A DNA stretch of 64,000 bases, from positions 80,782,909-80,846,908 of the forward strand of contig OY970820.1 in assembly GCA_963853835.1 (NCBI GenBank), written 5' to 3'. This document shows positions 1-12,384 of the stretch, piece after piece. The number at the start of each line of letters is the position of its first letter. Position 1 is the stretch's first letter. This DNA is from Calendula officinalis. Lineage: Eukaryota > Streptophyta > Magnoliopsida > Asterales > Asteraceae. The position numbers and the translations under genes were made by a program. The notes under the pieces are model-generated. The model was not told where the DNA came from. It did not search any database and was given only the letters and a program-made list of their open reading frames with translations.

Positions 1-48
1 TTCCATTTTTTAGGTTTAAAATGATGCAAATGTTTGGCACATGTGCAG

Positions 49-2146
49 TGCATTTTTCGCAAATCAAAAGAATGCAAAGAACGACACAGCATTTTGATGG
101 ATAGAAATACTGGTGATGGAGTTGATAGTGCTGAAGATTCAGGATCATCTCAACCTTATCCATCTACTTTACCTGGAATTCCAGAGGCAATTTTCATTTT
201 TAATTTGATATATTTTATTATATGCTAATTAATTAGCGTATTAAATTCCATAATTAAGATAAATCATTGCGTATGATGCAGGGTAGTGCAAGACAGTTAT
301 TTCAACGGTTGCAAGGACCAATGGAAGAAGATACACTTAAATCTCATTTTGAGAAAATTATTATGATCGGACAAAAACAACATTACAGAAGGACACATGT
401 GACTATTTCTCCCTTTTGTTTTTGATAATTTCCTGTGTTCAAACGTTATACTCTCGTTTTTATTTTATTTTTTATTTTTCTGCAAAGAATGATAATCAGG
501 ATCCAAAGCAGTTGCAACAGCCTCATAAATCTCATGCAAATGCTCTTTCTCAAGTATACCCAAATAACAAAATTGGCGGACCCGTCCTTACGTGAGCTTT
601 ATTTCTCAACCTACCTATATTATATTTTGTTCGTGAAACCCTAATACCTAATTTTTCATTTAGACCCCTTGAACTATGCGAAGCAATCTCGTCTAGCCCA
701 GATGTTGTTCCAGCTGGCTATCAAGGTCCTCATAGTGGTGGGTTACCAGGTCTGAACCATGGCTCAGTACCACCCGCGGTTCCCGGTTCTGGGTCGGCTT
801 CGGTTCCTGCCACGTCAGCACCTGGTTCTAACCTTCCTTCTGCATCTGCTCCACTTAATCCTTCTGTTAGGTAATTTTTCTGCAACTAAAGGAAGCCTTA
901 GTTTCTCTTCTATGGTTGATTTTGTATATGTGTAAAGGGAGGGAAGATATGGGATTCCAAGAACAGGTTCATTATCAGTAGAAGACCAACAAAGAATACA
1001 ACAATACAATCAAATGTTATCTGCAAGGAACTCAAAGATGTTGCCAGCTGGCAATGGTACAGGTACGGGTGGGGTCAATAGAAACATGAAGATGACTAGA
1101 CCAGGTTTTCCATCAACATCTATGTTGAATTCTGCTCAAATGTTAAGACCTCGTGATCCTATGCATATCATTCGGGTCAGTCATTATATATATTTTTTTC
1201 TTTTTTCAGTAAATATAAATATTTATTTCTGCAGGCGGCAGACCAACAAAGTGGGTCGACTCAGTCATTCCCTAATCAAATTCCCCAACAACCATACCCG
1301 CGTGGTCCAATCTCTCCCCATTTTCAAGGACCCCCAAATAACACACAAAATCCAGCTTTAGCAATGAGATTTGCAAAAGAAAGACAACTTCAACAACGCC
1401 TACTCTTACAACAACAACACCAATTCTCTACATCCAATCCCATGATGCCACCTGTACAACAAGATTCTCAACTTCCTCTTTCATCACCACAACCGTCTTC
1501 TTCTCCACCTGTCAGACCACCACCGCCACCTCATGGGCTTGTCAGAAACCCTCAAATAAGACCACGGATGCCTCACCAGCTGCCACCTCAGCAACGACAA
1601 CAGCCGCCACCTCAGCTTTTGAAAGGTGGTGTTAGGGGGAATATGATGACAAATCAGAATCTTTCTTCTGATTCATCACTTGTGAATGGCTTTTCAGGAG
1701 GTCAGTCTACTAAAATGTATCCTGCTGTACCTCAATCTAGTTTAAGTCAACCACATCAGCACAAGACTTTTTCCGGTCAAACACACAAGTCAACTCAATC
1801 ATCTGATGATAATAATAATAAAAATCAGAACTTGGTGAGTAGAAGACAAGCAGTAACAACTCCTCAAAAAGTGTTGCTTAATCAGAAAGTCAACACCTCT
1901 GACCAGTCAACATCTAAGACAAATACAGCTGTCACAATGCCAAATGAACCATCTAATAGTACTGAAACACCTGTTGTTTCTTCGGGTAAGAATCCTGTGC
2001 GGGTGGGTGCGCCACAAGCAAGTGGTGTGGGGACTGAAGGTGAAAAATCAGGAGCAGTTATGAGTCAAGTAATGGTTCATAGGCAATCTTCATTAGATAA
2101 TTCGGTTGGGAATGATGAAGGTGTACAGTGGCAGCCGCCTTCATAA
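49..2146 (+). CDS. EAF1: EAF1-like chromatin-modification scaffold, C-terminal part (partial gene)
   Basis: Six exons can be read: 49-186, 282-398, 488-591, 664-870, 938-1175 and 1235-2146, giving about 571 residues in one frame to a TAA; the 5' part lies outside the window. The exon products (CIFRKSKECKERH, then GSARQLFQRLQGPMEEDTL, then NDNQDPKQLQQPHKS) match what I know of the C-terminal region of plant EAF1 proteins, the HSA/Myb scaffold subunit of the NuA4 histone acetyltransferase and SWR1-related complexes. The HSA and SANT/Myb domains would be upstream. The last exon encodes a low-complexity tail rich in Gln, Pro and Ser (QQRLLLQQQHQ and proline runs). All phases join cleanly. The first intron (187-281) has a GC donor; the other four are GT-AG. 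It looks intact. Family assignment is by recognition, not by a search. Confidence 0.88.
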
Positions 2147-3005
2147 CTACTACATACCAATTAACTGCTAATTTTAGATGCAAATAGAGCATTTTGGGCT
2201 GTTATGCTTATTTAACACCAATCTGCAGGTTAGTTTACTCTCTTTTTTTGCTTTTAATTTAATGTTATTCTTGCATTTCCTTTTTTTAGTGGTTTTAACA
2301 TGATATAACAATTTTGACAATTGGGGTACGTAAAATTGCAATTTTTCCGGTTAATGTTCCTCTAAATGTTTGAAAATAGATTATATTATTGTTTGTTTTA
2401 CTGTTACATACCCCGTGTTGTTAAATTCAAAAGTGGTATATTATGTTACCTTTCTTTGCCATTTTCCCATATAAACAATATTATGATAATAACCTGAATC
2501 CTTTAATAATATATTTAGGGAGGTTAAGCTGACTGTTTTTTACATCATTCTGCAGTTGAAGTTCAATTCCATGAAGTAACTGTTTTGTATAAAATCATGA
2601 GGAGATGATAAGAGGTACGTGTACAGGACTTGAATCTCTCATCTTTTAAACATTTTTTTTTTAATTTATCTTTTTTTGAGCCCTTAGATTAGCCCTGTGT
2701 ATTAGTACACCCTTTTTGTAATAGGCGGGGTAGTTATTATTGTTATATTGGGCGGGGAAATTTTGTGAATACCAACTAGTGTATACTTACTTAACTTAGA
2801 TCAATGTTGCATCACCTCAATCAGTTTAATGAGTACATTCTGCAAGGTGGGTTGTACGTTATGTATGCTAATCACTTTTTCCCGTGTAAATATCATCTTC
2901 CATATCCGTATTTAGATCTTCAAGCTATTTTGAACAAGTTTTACTGTTGTAAGCATTTTAGGCTCTCAAATCGGGATATTGGGCTCAGATAACACCAATA
3001 TGATG
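2147..3005. other. EAF1 3' UTR and downstream intergenic DNA
   Basis: AT-rich sequence with T-runs (2648-2672) follows the EAF1 stop. Several AG/GT pairs near 2227 and 2555 could mark a 3' UTR intron, but I cannot prove one. The short open frame at 2804-2992 has no recognisable motif and I do not call it a gene. Confidence 0.5.
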
Positions 3006-3007
3006 TA

Positions 3008-3271
3008 CTCCCTCCGTCCCTAAATAAAGTTCCCATTTTGCCTTCAAATATTGTCCCTAAATAAAGTTCCCATTTCTCAAACGTAAGGGGCCCACTTAAT
3101 ATAATAATATTATTACCAATACTTTCACCACTAACTATCTCTTAAAACACTTTCTCTCTCCAATCAAACCTTATATTTTAATCAAAAGTAATACCAAATA
3201 CCCCATCACTAATTATCTCCTAAAATGTTGTGCCCAACACAAATGGGAACTTTATTAAGGGACGGAGGGAG
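3008..3271. mobile_element. Stowaway-type MITE (Tc1/mariner), copy 1
   Basis: The ends CTCCCTCCGTCCC and GGGACGGAGGGAG are perfect inverted repeats, the signature of Stowaway MITEs, flanked by a TA duplication (3006-3007 and 3272-3273). The element is about 264 bp, AT-rich and non-coding. It shares its ends and interior (for example the AAATGGGAACTTT segment next to the right end) with the copy at 52339-52599, so the two belong to one subfamily. Confidence 0.93.
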
Positions 3272-3273
3272 TA

Positions 3274-4141
3274 GTTAACAAAATAATCATTACAAATTAT
3301 TCCTTTATATTGATAATTCGTTTTCTATTAAGAAAAAGTTGCACTAGTGTCTAGTTATTTCCGATGTAACAATATTAACAATTTCTGCAACCATCTTATG
3401 TTAATAAAGTTAGTAAAGGATAGATAGAATTATTCGAAAGACATAAATAAAGGAGTCCTCTTTTAATGGATAATAATTAGGTTTTCTATTTTTAATGGAT
3501 TATAACGAAAATAACATAATCATAACCTATTTAAGAGCCGATCCATGACTCTAAATACCTGAGATCTGATTTCAAAATATTAGTAAACTCGAGAACCGAA
3601 TCATTTTTATAGAATATGGTTTTGATTCGGTTTCACGTATGATTCGGGTAAATTGGGTATAGACCCTATTGAAACATTAATAGTGATCGGAGCCACTTTT
3701 GGATGTTTGTAACATATTTGTTAGTTTATACATGTAATATTAGATTGATTTAAAAATAGTAATTATGTAATGAACATGAACCAAACACAACCAATAATAT
3801 TATACTAACCCAAATTTCAAATACATAGTTAATTAGTTTTGGTTCCGGATTTTGGACTTGATTTGTTATACATTTGATGTGCCCGAAACTAAAAGACCTA
3901 ATATCTGATTCACGAAATAGTTAAACTAGATATCCGAACCGATTTTTAATAACCCGGTTCCGGTTTGATATTGGTACGGGTTCAGATACATGGTATAGGT
4001 CTCATCCTTGTGTTGAAGCACTCTATAGTTGACAATTCCAGTCACAATCATCGTAAATCACGATTCAGATTTCAGACGAGTCTTTATTGACGTTTATATT
4101 ATCGATCATGGATCTTTTTAATACCCGTATTAATCAATGTT
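3274..4141. other. Intergenic stretch with decayed repeat fragments
   Basis: No coding signal on either strand. Scattered short motifs such as GATTCGGGT, AACCGAACC and ACCCGGTTCC resemble interior pieces of the hAT-like elements seen at 7003 and 15606, suggesting an old, eroded copy, but I see no clear ends. Confidence 0.4.
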
Positions 4142-4144
4142 TTA

Positions 4145-4294
4145 GGGCATGTTTGGCTAAGCTTTTCAAAATGACTTATTGGCTTTTTGAGAAGCCAAAG
4201 TCAAAAAGTAAGGAGCCCATTACTTCTTGATTTTAGCTTTTCAAAAAGTCAATAAGCTACTAAGTTATTTTGAAAAACTTAGCCAAACATGCCC
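4145..4294. mobile_element. Tourist-like MITE (PIF/Harbinger)
   Basis: A 150-bp foldback. The ends GGGCATGTTTGGCTAAG and its complement CTTAGCCAAACATGCCC are perfect 17-bp inverted repeats, flanked on both sides by TTA (4142-4144, 4295-4297). A 3-bp TTA target duplication and a GGGC-TGTTTGG end are typical of Tourist-type MITEs. The interior is also self-complementary (repeated GCTTTT/AAAAGC), so the transcript would fold almost end to end. Confidence 0.85.
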
Positions 4295-4297
4295 TTA

Positions 4298-5043
4298 AAC
4301 ACCTGTTTTTTTGAAAAGAACAAGCCAATGACCTAAATTGATCGAACCTGATAAGCCCACTGGTTGAACCAAATGATAATACGGTTGATTATTATGATAT
4401 GGTAATTATGTAAATAATGTAGAATGCTAAAAAAAGTAGAAAATGCAAAATAAATATCATAAAACATTTGAAACGTATATTTCAACTAAATTTAATACTT
4501 TAAGTTCCAAAACCTATATAAAATTCCATGTCAATTATATTTAGCTAAAAATTAAAAAAAAAAAAAACATATCCCCAGTTCAACTAGGTTTTTACGTCCA
4601 ACCAGCCAATACTGGCCAAATTATAACCACCGATCTAATCTCATTTCCTGGTTTGACCAGTCCAGACAGCTAGTTCAACAGGGTTTCTAAAATATTTTTT
4701 TTTTATTTTAAAAAGATCACTAAATGTACACTCTAATCAAAATTATTTTTTATATATCTACCATTTTATGGCTTCATCAAAGTAACAATAGACATATTTG
4801 AATTAGCAAGATCGAAGTTCCAATTCATGACTATATGCTTTTACACCGATTTCCCCCTGCCACAATATCACATCTTCCATTGTTTCATATGTTAAATAAG
4901 ACATAAAAGTTAAAACCTATAAATTTGCAATAATCTAATCTAGTTCTTAAAAAACACTAAACATAAGTTTATTGTCTGTCTACACAACGTAAGAAACCTT
5001 AAATTCTTAAATTTGTTGTCAATTTGCAGAAAGCTTGTGTGTT
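4298..5043. other. Intergenic / 3' flank of the trihelix gene
   Basis: AT-rich DNA with an A-run near 4553-4568 and T-runs near 4697. The last part before 5044 should be the 3' flank of the minus-strand trihelix gene. I see no gene. Confidence 0.5.
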
Positions 5044-6926
5044 TTATGTACTAAAAGCTTTGTTTACTGACTCCACAATCATTTGTTGTGATTCAAGTAT
5101 CATTTCCATCCTCTTATTTTCCATTTCCAACCTGTATTTTTCTACATCTCTTATCATCTCAATCTTCTTATTCTCCATTTTCACAAATTTCTCAGCAAAA
5201 CCCTTTATTTCTGCCGCCAGTTGTACCGCCACCCCTTCTTCTTCCACCTCACCACCACCAACAACCTCCTGATAAAACCCTTTTCGTTTATGAACAACTG
5301 GAGTTCTTAATCCCCTAACAACCCTATTTCCACCATCTGAAAGCCAAAGATTTCTAGTTAAACCGTTATTAGCAATATGATTATTAGAATTCACAGACAT
5401 GCTGCTTCTTTTGTTAACAGGATACTCATCATCATCACCATCATCATCATCATGATCATGATTTTTTCTCTTTTTGACATTTGAATTGGTTGATTTCTGG
5501 TACTCAACTAATGCCATTGGTTGTGATGATAATGATAAAGGACCTTTTTCTAAATTTTCCATAAGTTGGAAGAAATTCCAAGCAGTAGCTTTTGACCTAG
5601 GTTTACCTCGCTCTGAACGGTAACGTTTTCGCAGTTTTTCGATCTTGTGGCGGTTTTGGTTGGCTCTTTGTAACCGCAGCGTGCCGCCACTGTGATTGCT
5701 ATTTCTTCCCATTGGCCGGCCTTCAGGGGTCCCTTTTTAAACGAGTACCATTTTTCTTGGTAAGCTTGAATGAGGTTTGCAGTTTCCTGGTGGTTCCAGG
5801 GTGAGATGATTTGAGGTTTGATAGGTGAAGATGGTGGTGGTGGTAGGTTGGAGTTTGGTTCTAGGTGATCCGGCTGTGATGAAGGTGATCCGGCGGTAAG
5901 TGGTGGCGATAAAGATGGGTCTTTTGGTGATTGATGTGGTCTAAGGATAGGGTTTCCTTGGAGTTTTGTAGGTGAGGATGGAGTCGGAGATTCATGATCC
6001 GAGTTAGAGTTAGGGTTAGGGTTTATACAATAATCAGGGCTTACCTGCCCTTCCAAATGATATTCGGGTCCTGTTGGTGGAGGTGATGGTGATGGTGGTT
6101 GCGTTGTATGTGGAGATTCATGGTTAGCACTAGGGTTTATACGGTTATTATGGCTTTCCACATAATCTTCGGGTCCAGTTGGTGGCGTTGGCGGCGATGG
6201 TGACGGTGATTGTGGTTGCGTCGTAAGTCGGGAATCATGGTTACAACTAGGGTTCATACGACAATCAGCGCTTTCCACAGGATCTTCGGTTGCTATTGGT
6301 GGCGTTGACGGTAGCTTTGAAATTGCAGATTCATGGTTAGCGCTAAGGTTTTCCAATGGATGTTCAGCTCCTTTCGGCAGCGTTGATGGTGTTGGTGATG
6401 GCGGTTTAAGTGGCGATTCATGGATAGGGCTAGGTTGTATACGATAATTAGGGCTTCCTGCATGATCTTCGATTCCTATTGGTGGTGATGGTGACAGTGA
6501 TGTCGTTTGCTTTGAAATTGGAGGCTCATGGTTAGGGGTAAGCTCCTCCGGTGGTTGCTCGGCTCCTGTCGGTAGAGGTGATGGTGGTAGATGGGAGGGA
6601 GGCGATGTCGGTGGGAAAGTCTGTTGACGGTCGACAATTTTTTCTTCCGGTGGAGTTGAAGGCGGAACCGGATGTTGCTGTTGGTCATCGACGTCTTCCG
6701 GTGGTGGATGTTGACAATCGTCAAAGTTTTCCCATTGTTGTGGAAGGGAGGTTCGTGGCGGAAAAGAAGGTGAATATGAGTTTGTAAATTGCTGCTGGTT
6801 GTCTACGTCTTCAACTGCTAGCACCGATGACGGAACGGACGCCTGAGCCGGTGAACAGACGATCGGCGGTTGCTGGATGTCGACCTGAACTTCTTCATAC
6901 GGTGGAGAGCGAGTGTTGGCCGCCAT
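5044..6926 (-). pseudogene. SIP1/ASIL-type trihelix transcription factor, frameshifted
   Basis: Trihelix (GT) factors bind DNA through a three-helix Myb-like domain. The frame opening at 6926 encodes a proline-rich N-terminal half and then the start of the domain, PWNHQETANLIQAYQEKW...QWEEIA (about residues 375-425). Near 5641-5655 the expected third-helix sequence moves to another frame, which continues RHKIEKLRKRYRSE, an acidic/Lys region and the family C-terminal coiled coil (KMENKKIEMIRDVEKYR) to a stop at 5044. The break looks like loss of about 13 nt between two CCGCCAC copies, removing the residues normally seen between TAT and RHK. The N-terminal half contains four or five degenerate repeats of roughly 45 residues (NHES...PPTGPEDYVES...). 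The first base of the ATG is only 77 bp from a hAT-like insertion, so the native promoter has been displaced. A sequencing error at the break is the alternative. Confidence 0.8.
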
Positions 6927-7597
6927 AAACTGCGTTTTCCGAAGGCAACATTAATGCAAATTGTGGTGTGGTACGGTGGACCGGCTATGGTGTGGTGGTG
7001 GGTAGGGATGGTAATGGAGTGGATGTGGATCGGGTGATGTGATATCCACATCCATATCTATTTAGATATACATCGTTCATATCCATGTTCATATTCATTT
7101 AAAATCATTTCATCCATTAATATCCATATCCATCGAATTATAGTGGGTAAATGGCATCCGTTGAATATCGAAAAAATTTGTTTTCTAAAGAAAGTTTGAT
7201 AGTTTCATAATAAATTTGCAATTTTTGTTGAATATGTATTAATGTATATAGCTTTCAAAAGAATATACAAACGAAAACATAATTACGAACCTACATTCGA
7301 CGCATCGACGCATAGAACATAGTTTGTAACTAATACCCAATTATTAATAGATACAAACGAAAACATAACTTAATATATATAGAAGCATAGAGTACGGTTT
7401 GTAATGTTTACAAATTTAGTTATATTCAATGTTATGTTATGTATAAATTTGATTGAATAAAAAATATGTAGACATATATTATTAATCATGTAAAATTGAA
7501 ATACGAAGTAAAAAAGATTAATTTCGGGTTAAATGGATTCATCCATGGATTGAAAATCATCATCCATATCCGCTCCAATAAACTTCCATATCCGCTC

Positions 7598-9918
7598 TGT
7601 AACGACCGGAATTTTCGGTTAATGAATTAAATGGAAATATTGAGCAATAAAGGAGGTAAAATATTTAATCGAGCCTCCATTGTGTTTTATCGAGTGTTTG
7701 GATGTTTTGGACTTGGTGTAACCAAGTATGGGTCAAGACTTGGATGGAAACAAGTTTAAAAGGCAAGAAACTGGCCCAGACAGCCCTCGCGGCGCGAGGT
7801 AGGCGCGAGCCAGACGCGGGATTGAACAGTGGGTTCAGAGCTCAGACGCGAGAAGCTCGAGTTGCGGCTCGAGTTGAGACAAGAGCCGCGAGCCAGACGC
7901 GAGCCAGTCACGAGCGAAACGCGAGATCTGTTTTTTAGCTGCAACCAGCAGGCAAAGCCGCGTCACCTCGCGGCGCGATGTGGACGCGAGCGGGGCGCGA
8001 GGATCGTCAGGAATACATAAACTTGTGTGTAAGCTAGGGTTTCATTTCACCTTCAACCCTACACATAATGCAGCCGATTTGGGAGTGTTCTTGGTCATTT
8101 TTGGAGCTCAAGAGCTCAGATCTTCACCATCTTGAAGGATTGAAACATCAAGGGTAAGTATTCTTGATTGTCTTGCTTATCTACCTTGATTGTGAGGTTT
8201 GTATGGGTAAAAATGGTGGTTTGGGGAACCAACCATGTCATCTTTGGGGAAGATGACTAAACATGGGTGTAGAACACTTATTGTAAGCTTGTAATCGATG
8301 TGTACAAGTTGGATTTGAGTTTATTGATGGAAATCTTGAACTAGGGTTTGAGATCCCACCAAGTTGGATGAACTTGGTGGTTAGGAATGTAGATATGGAT
8401 TGTTTGGTGATTAGTTATGGATAATAACTAGTTATTGTGATGATATTGATGGTAGGTCAAGAAGACCTAAAGATTTGGTGACTTTGCACAAGTTGGAAAG
8501 CAAGGATTCGTGTCAATGGACACGAATTGGAGTTAGCTTGGCTAAGGTGAGTACATGTGAACTTTTAAGCTGAGTACATAGTAAAAGAGTTTTGAAAATG
8601 GATAATATCTATCGAGTCTTTATTAATACATATTTTTAATAAAGAAAGTGATTAGAAAGATAATGAAATTTGATTGAATTGCTAATAGAACATAGTTATT
8701 GAAATTGATGATTTTGCAAGTAAGTGTGATTAGATTAAATGATTAATGAGGTTATTGATAAAAAGTATTAATAATGATAATGGCTAAAAGAGTATGAAAT
8801 TGGCTTTTGTTAGTAAGAGTTGATAATTAAGCAAATGACAAAGATTTCAAAGTAATAACGTTTATTAGTAAACTATACTAATAAAAGTAGTGTTATCACG
8901 TTAAGAGAACAAGTATAATTTGACTAGCATTATGTATGCGCCCTAGTAAATGTAAAGGTAATCTATTTATGAATATGAATAATAAGAAATGAATCTTATT
9001 AGTAGATTTAAGGATAAAGTATATGATGATAATGTTGAGGAAAGATAAATGAAATATGATTATGCTAAAAGAGAATCATATGATAATTATAATAGATGTA
9101 GTCTAATTTGTGTTTGATTATGAATTGGTGGGGCATAGGCCCGTATTTGATGTTCAATGTGTGTAACAAAAGTATCCGGATAACGATAACCCATTTATGG
9201 GGGAGTGAGATTACTACTTGGGGCGGTACCTCCCTGAGCAAGGGTAGTATATCTATGTGAACGATAACCCGACAATAGGGGGATTATGATATCCCGATAA
9301 AAAGGGGGATTACGATAACCCGCGAGACGGGGGATTTGTTGATCTTGGTAAGTTTGAAAGAACCCCAATTACCATGTGATCTTAATGATAACCCACATCG
9401 GGGGAGTTTGTTTCGGAATGATCCGGGGCGTATGTGATAAAAAGGGGTAAGCTTAAGGATAGCTTACGTGTATGTGATTATGTGATGGGTAAGCTTACGG
9501 TTAGCTTACTAGTAAGTATGAATAAGCGATAAGAAAATAAGTTGATAATTAATAAGTGAATAAAGAAAAGAATTGAATAGTAAGATTTTTTATTATTTTT
9601 GAGAATGGGTCGAAAACCCATGTATCTCACGAGACTATTTTTGTCTCACGTACTACTTTGTTTTTGGCTATGTACTCAGGTTCGAGATCGATGGATTAGA
9701 GGGTCGCGATATAAGTGGTCTAGTGATGTTTAGCTCGGGAGCTCGTAGGTAGATCCCGTTTATCCTATGGTTATGATATTATAATGTAATACCGGTTTTA
9801 ATACTCTGATAAATGTTTTAAGTTTTTTTTGTTAAACCGTATTTTGGGAATATTGAACTTGTGATATTTTTATTTAAAAATATGATTTAAAAAGTGTTTT
9901 AAAAATTGAGGTGTTACA
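7598..9918 (+). repeat. 5' LTR of the LARD-like element
   Basis: Begins TGTAACGACCGG and ends GGTGTTACA. It contains a GC-rich block with eight CGCGAG hexamers (about 7788-8003), five ATAACCC...GGGGGA stem-loop units (about 9180-9410) and two GTAAGCTTA/TAGCTTAC palindromic segments (9447-9510). It pairs with 13058-15383. Confidence 0.95.
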
Positions 9919-9921
9919 ACT

Positions 9922-9933
9922 TGGTATCAGAGC
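9922..9933 (+). promoter_or_regulatory. Primer binding site, initiator tRNA-Met
   Basis: TGGTATCAGAGC, complementary to the 3' end of initiator tRNA-Met, begins 3 bp after the 5' LTR, where minus-strand synthesis is primed. Confidence 0.9.
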
Positions 9934-10298
9934 TATAGTTTAAGTGAATTAGGTAGGTTTGACCTCCCTAGTCTTAAGCTATGCTAAGTAGGACCATATG
10001 TTTCCATAGGATGTCCATGATTAGTCTATTGACACCGTAAAGTGCGAGTATGATAGGGTCGATCCCTAAGAGATAGGCCATGTTTGATTTTCATGTATTC
10101 TATTCGACCGTGGAGTCGATCGTTTGAAATTGGAATTGTGGAAATAATGATATAAGAAAGGAAAAAAAAAAGGGACGAACGCGAAAAGTGGACAAGCTCC
10201 ACTGGATTAAGAAGAGAAATTATAATTGAGTTTCGTCATGTCGCGGTGATGATAGGGTCGTCTATGATACCGAATTGGAAGAAAGAGAATGATGTTCG

Positions 10299-10577
10299 TT
10301 CAAGACGTTTATGGCGTGCAAACTAGACGTATAATTGGGAAGCACCGAACCGGAGGTTGTGATTCGGTGGATTCGTGAAACTGAGCAAGTGCTAAAGAGT
10401 AGCAAGTGTTAGAAGGAAATGTGGTAACTTCTACAGCTCGTCTACTAGGAGAGTGACACGTGGTCACGGTGGGATGCGATGTTCAAGGCATTGGAAAAGA
10501 GAGTATGGTACAAGATATCGTGGAAGGAGTTCGCGGGTAGATGGTTGGGGAAGTTTTGTCCCGAGAGTGTACTAGAA
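10299..10577 (+). pseudogene. Relic of Ty3/gypsy gag
   Basis: Broken frames read FKTFMACKLDV, then EPEVVIRWIRETEQVLKSSKC-like sequence and, after frame changes, SWKEFAGRWLGKFCPESVLE. This is the pattern of plant gypsy Gag (FMACNP...RWIEKME...SWEEFK...FCP). Stops and shifts occur throughout, so no protein is made. It shows the element descends from a Ty3/gypsy parent. Confidence 0.65.
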
Positions 10578-12384
10578 TGATTTCTAAGAGGAGTTATCGC
10601 TAGAGATGTGGAGAAGGAAGTTCAACGAAGGATCAACAAATCGTCATCAAGTGGAGAAAAGAGGAAGTTCGATGGTAGCTTGGAGTCAACAAAGGAAGAA
10701 AAAAAAAACGCGTTCAAAATTCGTCAAAACATGTTGATGTGAAAGATGCAAAAGTGTGGTAAGTCTTCTTCAAATATAAAAATTTATGGTATGAGGTTCG
10801 TGTTTTATTTGTGAATTGTCGCACGATTTAGTGCTAAGGCGAAATGGCATGTATAAGTATAGGTGAGTTGGCGATTGGTATGTCACGGATAATTGGGATA
10901 TTAAAAGATATATTATCACGGGAATAGTAAATGATTTCAATGAAATGATGGTAGTACGCGAAAGTACTAAGACTCGGTGAGAATGATATATATGGATGGG
11001 AAACCATGTAAGGAAAAAGCTCAAAAGTAAAATTGTAAGCACTTGGCGGGAATAAGGATAAGTGATGTGGTATTACCATATGATAACGGTAAAGAAGGGA
11101 ATGATGAAAAATATAGTGAAGTGTCAAACTCGTGAATAGAGAATATGTTGGAAGGGATAAGCATCGGGGATGATAGAATTTAGTATTCGAAAATGGTTGA
11201 GTAAAAACTGACAATTAGTCATGACAAAAGTTTGTATCATGGATGATAGATTCGATGCTAATGGTAAAAGGTTAATTAATGGTAAAATGTCCTAGAAATA
11301 GTATGCTAAGTCAAGGGTAACAATTAATTATTGGAAAAATGACATGGAAACAAGGTAATAGGTTGTGTTTGGATTATGGATTGGAGTCAATTAGTTGACT
11401 CGAGTTGACCGGGTGATTCGGTAAAATATGGATAATGGAATGAAATGGTGGTTACCTAGGTGGTGAAAGAAAGATTTGGAATTTTAATAATGAGAAAATG
11501 AATCGACTAAAGACGATTGATAAGTGAGTAGATTGGTGGAAAGCACTAGAAATAATTATGTGTATACCGTGTGGTATAAAGGTATAAGTGGGAGTAATTA
11601 TCTATGAAAAGAATATGACTTTAGAAACTAATGTTATGTGAAGTGTGGGGAAATGTAAATTGAATAGAGAATGTGATTAGTTATGAAAGAGAATGTTAGC
11701 ATGATGCTAAGTGAATGATGCATACATGAATTGTATGCAAGATAGAATGGTATTGCATGGATCTTGTTAGATCGGAGGCTTTCCGGTTAACGAGATTTGA
11801 TGCGTCACTATGGATTGGAGGCTTCCGATCATTGTGACAGTTGGAATCGTGATGGATTGGAGGCCTTCCGATCATCTCGATAAGATAGTTAAGGGATATG
11901 ATGTTTGTATCTGACGTATGTAGAACCGTATGGTTAGTTGTTGTTATGATTTTTATGGCAAGTGAGAACTTGGGTTGAAAACACGAGTAGTGTTTAAGTA
12001 TAAGTAGGTGTAGGAGATGCCTACAAGTTCATGGTTTATGAAAAAAGAATGCTTTTAGGAAGCAAAGTTTATTAGTAACCAATGAGTGGTGAAAGAGGTA
12101 TAATGGGTGGTTTGGCCACAATTGGATATGATTGAGGCTCTAGAGCCGGTAATCGGGAATTTCAAGTATGGTATAAGGATATTTGAAGGAAATTATAAAT
12201 GGTATAGGTAATTGGATGAAAGTTAAAAAGTAATAGAGATTTGATATCGATTTAAATGAAAATTGTAATCGAGTGTGGAAATCGAAATCGATGAAAAAGG
12301 GAACAATTGAGAAAAGAAATTTAAATATGGAAATCGGGAATGAAAAGCTTGGGAAAGATGCCTCGGTAATAAAGAATATGTGAA

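Noticed and set aside
5024..5318. Plus-strand open frames under the trihelix C-terminus
   Set aside because: Shadows of the minus-strand coding region, whose family motifs are clear.
9175..9410. Evenly spaced repeats resembling a CRISPR array
   Set aside because: Units vary, lie in an LTR, are copied in the other LTR and the genome is plant.
10770..11214. Minus-strand open frames of 90 and 126 residues
   Set aside because: They lie inside the non-coding LARD interior, are low complexity (Tyr/His/Phe-rich) and match no family I know.
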